A DNA stretch of 8,753 nt from Magnetominusculus dajiuhuensis. GTDB lineage: Bacteria > Nitrospirota > Thermodesulfovibrionia > Thermodesulfovibrionales > Magnetobacteriaceae. Shown piece by piece: positions 5,834 through 8,753 of the stretch. Both the position numbers and the translations under genes were made by a program. Positions within the stretch are counted from its first letter, which is position 1. Each line of letters begins with the position of its first letter. The stretch spans positions 1-8,753 of the forward strand of contig NZ_JBJUSG010000139.1 in the NCBI RefSeq assembly GCF_046044395.1. The letters run 5' to 3'. Below the pieces are notes generated by a model. That model was not told the DNA's origin. It made no database searches and saw only the letters and a list, made by a program, of their open reading frames with translations.

Positions 5834-6456
5834 CACTTCGATAATTCCCTGAGCATTTTCGATAGCCTGGCCTTTAATTCCTTCAGCCGCCCCTCCCGCA
5901 CTGCCGCAACAGAGGCGCTGCTTCCCGCCATTTTTAGCAGGGCGGTCTTGTCCGCTGTCCTTTCGGTGTTGGAGGCGATTACCTTTTGTCTGAATTTCTT
6001 CAGAAATGACAGATATGAGGAGAAATCCCCGCCGAACATCTGCCGCAGCTCAGCCGCAATTGTCCGCGATAGGGCAGGGCTAATGCCGGAGGTCGAAACC
6101 GCAATGGCAAGCTGCCCGCATGTTATCTGAGATGGGACGATGTAATCGCATTTCTCGGGTTGGTCTGCGGCATTGACAAGGCCGCCGGTGATTTTGTCGT
6201 TTAATCCAACCGCGCCCGTTGCCGAGACGGTCAAAAATGCACCCCTGAGGTCGCCGTCCTCGTACTGCCTGTCAATGTGCCTGATAGCGCCGCGGTTTTT
6301 GAGTCCGGCCAGCCCCGGTGTAAGCGCCGGGCTAATCACGGTAACAACCGCACCAGCTTTTAGAAGAGACGATACCTTACGTTGAGCCACCTTTCCACCG
6401 CCTATTACTACGCACTTCTTCCCTGTAAGGTTAAGAAAAACCGGATAGTATTTCAA
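5833..6456 (-). CDS. sirC: Precorrin-2 dehydrogenase / siroheme synthase N-terminal type
   Basis: This enzyme oxidises precorrin-2 to sirohydrochlorin with NAD+, and in Met8/CysG-type members it can also insert iron to give siroheme. The 207-residue product begins YYPVFLNLTGKKCVVIGGGKV, with the NAD-binding glycines at about residues 19-21 and VAQRK after them. NAADQPEKCDYIVPS follows; its Asp98 aligns with the catalytic Asp of the family. AVSTSGISPALSR lies at about 120-132. The C-terminal helices match SirC/Met8 length without a methyltransferase domain, so it is not full-length CysG. The start is TTG, overlapping the bamD stop as TTGA. The only clear AAGGAG lies about 17 bases away, so translational coupling is likely. 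hemA or hemC, common partners of this gene, are not in the window. Confidence 0.9.
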   Translation of the reverse strand: MKYYPVFLNLTGKKCVVIGGGKVAQRKVSSLLKAGAVVTVISPALTPGLAGLKNRGAIRHIDRQYEDGDLRGAFLTVSATGAVGLNDKITGGLVNAADQPEKCDYIVPSQITCGQLAIAVSTSGISPALSRTIAAELRQMFGGDFSSYLSFLKKFRQKVIASNTERTADKTALLKMAGSSASVAAVREGRLKELKARLSKMLRELSK

Positions 6457-7208
6457 GACTTGAGCTTAGATAACTCCTTGTCAATCTTTTTCAGGAGTAC
6501 AGTGTCGTTGGTGCTGCCTTTGGCCTTCTCAATATACTCCCTTGCCTTAGCGGAGTCTCCCATACCTTTGTAGGCCAGACCCATGTGGTAGTAGAGCTTT
6601 CCCATGTCAGGGTATTCGGGATATTTGCTTATTATGACATTGAATCTTCGCAGGGCGGCTGAGAAGGCATCTTTTTTTAGATAAAACTCACCTACGTAGA
6701 ACTCGTGTTCCGCAAGGACATTGCGGCTCTTTTCGATTCTCAGCGGGACGATTTCCTTGTATGGGTTTCTTGGGTATTGCTCGTTCAGACCCTGGAACTC
6801 CTTTATGGCGGTATAGGCCGCCTTGTAACCCCTGTCCGGTCCCTCAATGGTATTAAACGTCAATGTGGCTACCTGATACTTGGCATAAGAGGAATACTTG
6901 TTGTCAGGATAATTTTTGAGAAACTTCCGGTATTCCTCAAGTGCTACCTCAGGTTCGTCTGTCTTCATGTATGACTCGGCAATCTTAAGCTGTGCCAGCG
7001 GGGCATATTCTGTTACCGTGTCCCTGTTGGTAATCTCTACGAGAAGCCCCCGGCCGGCGTCGTATTCCTTGTCTTCAATAAGCTGTATCGCCTTGGCGTA
7101 GGAGTCTTTCGGGTTTTCATAGGCCGGTTTAACGACCTCCTTCGCACACGCCACACAAAAAGCCAGAGTCAGCGCCGCTATTATCAATAACCTTGTTGTC
7201 TTGGACAT
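6453..7208 (-). CDS. bamD: Outer membrane assembly lipoprotein BamD
   Basis: BamD is a periplasmic TPR lipoprotein of the BAM complex that inserts beta-barrel proteins into the outer membrane. The 251-residue form has a basic start (MSKTTR), a hydrophobic signal, and a lipobox ending CVAC with lipidated Cys21. The Cys at -3 is unusual, but Ala at -1 is standard. TPR-like repeats follow, including YAKAIQLIEDKEYDAG, APLAQLKIAESYMKTDEPE, ALEEYRKFLKNYPDNKYS, EFYLKKDAFSAALRRF and YYHMGLAYKGMGD. An in-frame ATG exists at 7262, but it adds 18 residues before the signal and lies upstream of the best promoter, so 7208 is preferred. A GTG directly before it (7211) is also possible. No well-spaced Shine-Dalgarno sequence is seen. 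It is the first gene of the six-gene operon. Confidence 0.88.
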   Translation of the reverse strand: MSKTTRLLIIAALTLAFCVACAKEVVKPAYENPKDSYAKAIQLIEDKEYDAGRGLLVEITNRDTVTEYAPLAQLKIAESYMKTDEPEVALEEYRKFLKNYPDNKYSSYAKYQVATLTFNTIEGPDRGYKAAYTAIKEFQGLNEQYPRNPYKEIVPLRIEKSRNVLAEHEFYVGEFYLKKDAFSAALRRFNVIISKYPEYPDMGKLYYHMGLAYKGMGDSAKAREYIEKAKGSTNDTVLLKKIDKELSKLKS

Positions 7209-7217
7209 CACCCTTAT

Positions 7218-7247
7218 ATTAAATATCTTATGGCACACATAAGTCAA
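7218..7247 (-). promoter_or_regulatory. Promoter of the bamD operon, nearly leaderless
   Basis: On the minus strand TTGACT (7247-7242, five of six matches) and TTTAAT (7223-7218, five of six) stand 18 bases apart. The predicted start of transcription is near 7211-7212, only a few bases before the ATG at 7208. An mRNA from this promoter would have almost no leader, which fits the lack of a spaced Shine-Dalgarno sequence. Confidence 0.5.
7227..7243. promoter_or_regulatory. 17-bp palindrome in the bamD promoter spacer
   Basis: CTTATG (7227-7232) and CATAAG (7238-7243) are perfect inverted repeats around GCACA, lying between the -10 and -35 and touching the -35. A further CTTATG is at 7265-7270. 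A dimeric repressor bound here would block RNA polymerase. No regulator is identified. Confidence 0.4.
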
Positions 7248-7347
7248 TATTTTTTTATTCATTTCTTATGGTAACATATTCCGCGAGGTATTTTTTTTCA
7301 GGTTTGAAGATAAATTAAAAAAAAGGGAGAAGGTGTTAGAGTAGAAC

Positions 7348-8418
7348 ATGGAAGCATCCGGCGGGGAACTTCATAAGGAGCTGACCATTCTGTATGTAGA
7401 GGACGACGCCACGGCGAGAAAGGCCCTTGCACGGTTTCTTTCCAAGTACGCGGGGGAGGTTTTTTTTGCGGCAGACGGTATGGAAGGGCTGCAACTTTAT
7501 AAAAGGCAAAGACCTGAGATAGTCATTACTGATATCAGAATGCCGGTTATGGACGGCTTAGCGATGTCAAAGGCGATAAAGGAGATAAATCCCGACGCAT
7601 ACATCATTGTTACGACGTCACACAACGACATTGAATTTCTAATGTCGGCCATAGATGTAGGCATTGATAAGTACATAGTAAAACCTGTAAGACTTGAAAC
7701 CCTGAAAAAAATGTTGGCCATATGTGCTGATACCATATACCGGCAGCGCCAGATAATCAAACTAAACGAGGCATTGATGGCCTCGCTTAACGAAAAAGAG
7801 GTGCTGCTTAGGGAAATCCACCACAGGGTAAAAAATAACATGCAGGTGATATCGAGTCTTCTGAGGCTTCAGGCCAGATATGTAAAGGACAACAAACTCT
7901 CAGCAATGTTCAAAGACAGTGAGTACCGGATTCGTTCAATGGCCCTGATACACGAGAAGCTCTATAACTCAAAAGACCTGTCGCGCATTGATTTCGGAGA
8001 CTATGTAAAAAATCTCTGCTCCGGCCTTTTCAGTTCATACGGGGTCAATAAGAAGGATATTAAATTTGATATAGACACCGCTGAAATATCTATGGGCATA
8101 GATACGGCGATTCCCTGCGGGTTGGTTATAAATGAGCTGATCTCTAATTCGCTTAAATATGCCTTTAGAAAGGGCCAAAAAGGGGAAATCAGCGTACGAT
8201 TAAGGGAAATGGAAGGCAACGTATATGAGCTGATAGTTGGCGACACAGGGATAGGGCTGGACAAGAATATTGACTTCAGGATGACGGAATCGCTGGGCTT
8301 GCAGCTTGTGAGCAGTATTGCTGAGTCGCAGCTTCATGGCAAAATCATCCTTGACAGGACAAAAGGAACCGTGTTTAAGATAACATTCGATGAACTGAAA
8401 TACGCAACCCGCATATGA
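7348..8418 (+). CDS. Receiver domain fused to HisKA_2-type histidine kinase
   Basis: The 356-residue cytosolic protein has an N-terminal receiver (about residues 12-125) with acidic pocket D19/D20, phospho-acceptor D62 in ITDIRMP, T90 and K112 in VKP. After a helical linker (about 126-152) comes the HWE/HisKA_2 motif EIHHRVKNNMQ with likely phospho-histidine H159, then LRLQ. The HATPase domain shows NELISNSLKYAF (N-box, N262 and N267), GDTGIGL (D299) and SLGLQL. It lacks any membrane or PAS sensor region, so it probably takes its signal through phosphorylation of the receiver by another kinase. It diverges from the bamD operon. A TAG directly upstream in frame makes ATG 7348 the earliest start, with GGGAG and AGAAGG motifs unusually far away (about 14 or more bases). 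Its partner regulator is unknown. Confidence 0.92.
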   Translation: MEASGGELHKELTILYVEDDATARKALARFLSKYAGEVFFAADGMEGLQLYKRQRPEIVITDIRMPVMDGLAMSKAIKEINPDAYIIVTTSHNDIEFLMSAIDVGIDKYIVKPVRLETLKKMLAICADTIYRQRQIIKLNEALMASLNEKEVLLREIHHRVKNNMQVISSLLRLQARYVKDNKLSAMFKDSEYRIRSMALIHEKLYNSKDLSRIDFGDYVKNLCSGLFSSYGVNKKDIKFDIDTAEISMGIDTAIPCGLVINELISNSLKYAFRKGQKGEISVRLREMEGNVYELIVGDTGIGLDKNIDFRMTESLGLQLVSSIAESQLHGKIILDRTKGTVFKITFDELKYATRI

Positions 8419-8423
8419 AAGCG

Positions 8424-8591
8424 TCAGGATATATTGTACTTCTTAATCTTCGTCAGCAGGGTTTTGTAGTCAATATCAAGAATCCTTGAAGCAGTGGACT
8501 TATTACCCTTCGAGAGTTTTAGCGCCCTGGTGATAGCCCTGACCTCTGCAAGGGCAACCGCCTGCTCTCTTAATTCCCTGAGTGTCTTCAC
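8424..8591 (-). pseudogene. Fis-type HTH remnant of an NtrC-family activator
   Basis: The minus strand encodes 55 codons ending in TGA and starting at best from GTG, with a TAA two codons before it and no ATG inside. The product, LRELREQAVALAEV then ITRALKLSKGNKSTASRIL and DYKTLLTKIKKYNI, is the HTH_8/Fis DNA-binding end of sigma-54-dependent NtrC-family regulators (GNKSxAxxLxIxxKTL pattern). The receiver and AAA+ domains are missing: sequence upstream in all frames does not continue the protein. No Shine-Dalgarno sequence precedes the GTG. It is therefore most likely a 3' remnant, although a free-standing Fis-like small protein cannot be excluded. It converges on the kinase gene with a five-base gap, the order expected if a regulator gene for that kinase once stood here. 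Confidence 0.6.
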
Positions 8592-8601
8592 ACGTTAGGC
8601 A

Positions 8602-8610
8602 TGATATAAT
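8602..8610 (+). promoter_or_regulatory. Extended -10 element facing the right edge
   Basis: TGATATAAT is a perfect -10 hexamer with the TG extension. There is no matching -35. GGGGAGG follows at 8614-8620, but no start codon lies at a useful distance after it. A transcript would run out of the window, so its target is not visible. Confidence 0.25.
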
Positions 8611-8660
8611 AATCGGGGAGGTAAAGTAAACAAACTAACAGACAAAAGATTAACGACGAA

Positions 8661-8675
8661 GGGGGGGTAACCCCC
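8661..8675. repeat. G/C hairpin with GTAA tetraloop
   Basis: GGGGG (8662-8666) and CCCCC (8671-8675) form a perfect 5-bp stem around GTAA. Neither side carries the T-run of an intrinsic terminator. It sits between the helix-turn-helix remnant and a REP-like element. Confidence 0.4.
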
Positions 8676-8710
8676 AGGGCAAACGCATTAGAAATTGTCT
8701 CCCTTATTTT

Positions 8711-8734
8711 TGTCATTCCGGCTTGTCCGGAATC
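8711..8734. repeat. REP-like palindrome, variant copy
   Basis: ATTCCGG (8715-8721) and CCGGAAT (8727-8733) form a perfect 7-bp stem around CTTGT, preceded by TGTC. The outer part GTCATTCC...GGAATC is shared with the element at 2571-2598, whereas the inner stem and loop differ, so it is a related subtype. Confidence 0.65.
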
Positions 8735-8753
8735 GTGCGCCTGTGAGTGTGCA

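Noticed and set aside
7209..7262. Longer BamD starting at 7262
   Set aside because: It would place 18 extra residues before a normal lipoprotein signal, and its start lies upstream of the best promoter.

Overview
The window looks like chromosome of a Gram-negative bacterium, because it encodes the outer-membrane assembly lipoprotein BamD. The mix of BamD, siroheme and molybdenum-cofactor genes, a radical SAM protein with a B12-binding-like domain, and a cytosolic two-component protein would suit an anaerobic lineage such as Nitrospirota or a deltaproteobacterial group. That placement is inference, since the sequence carries no rRNA or tRNA marker.

Layout, left to right. Positions 1-50 hold two copies of a 25-bp tandem repeat that resembles the end of a mobile element lying outside the window. 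Positions 131-310 hold an unrecognised 59-residue ORF with a strong Shine-Dalgarno sequence. Positions 311-593 are non-coding, with nested inverted repeats that could form a structured RNA. Positions 594-1393 (minus) carry two small unassigned genes: a soluble protein, then a four-helix membrane protein. Diverging from them at 1589-2296 (plus) is a protein with an internally duplicated tryptophan-rich module and a long Lys/Ala/Pro/Glu tail. Positions 2297-2643 are gene-free and contain REP-like palindromes.

Positions 2644-7208 hold one tightly packed minus-strand operon, transcribed from right to left: bamD, a siroheme-synthase-type precorrin-2 dehydrogenase, moaC, trpF, a radical SAM protein, and a DUF4337 membrane protein. 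The first four genes overlap by one to four bases at each junction (TTGA, TGATG, ATGA). The next two gaps are 57 and 35 bases. The genes belong to unrelated pathways (envelope biogenesis, siroheme, Moco, tryptophan), so this reads as a housekeeping superoperon. A candidate promoter sits almost directly on the bamD start codon, with a 17-bp palindrome in its spacer.

Diverging from the operon, 7348-8418 (plus) encodes a response-regulator receiver joined to an HWE/HisKA_2-type histidine kinase. Convergent with it and five bases away is a 55-codon stretch encoding only the Fis-type helix-turn-helix of an NtrC-family activator, most likely the 3' remnant of a lost gene. The right edge holds a G/C hairpin and another REP-like palindrome.

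I found no CRISPR array, tRNA, rRNA, intact transposase or recognisable defence system. The least explained parts are the duplicated-module protein, the 59-residue ORF with its neighbouring nested inverted repeats, and the orphan helix-turn-helix.
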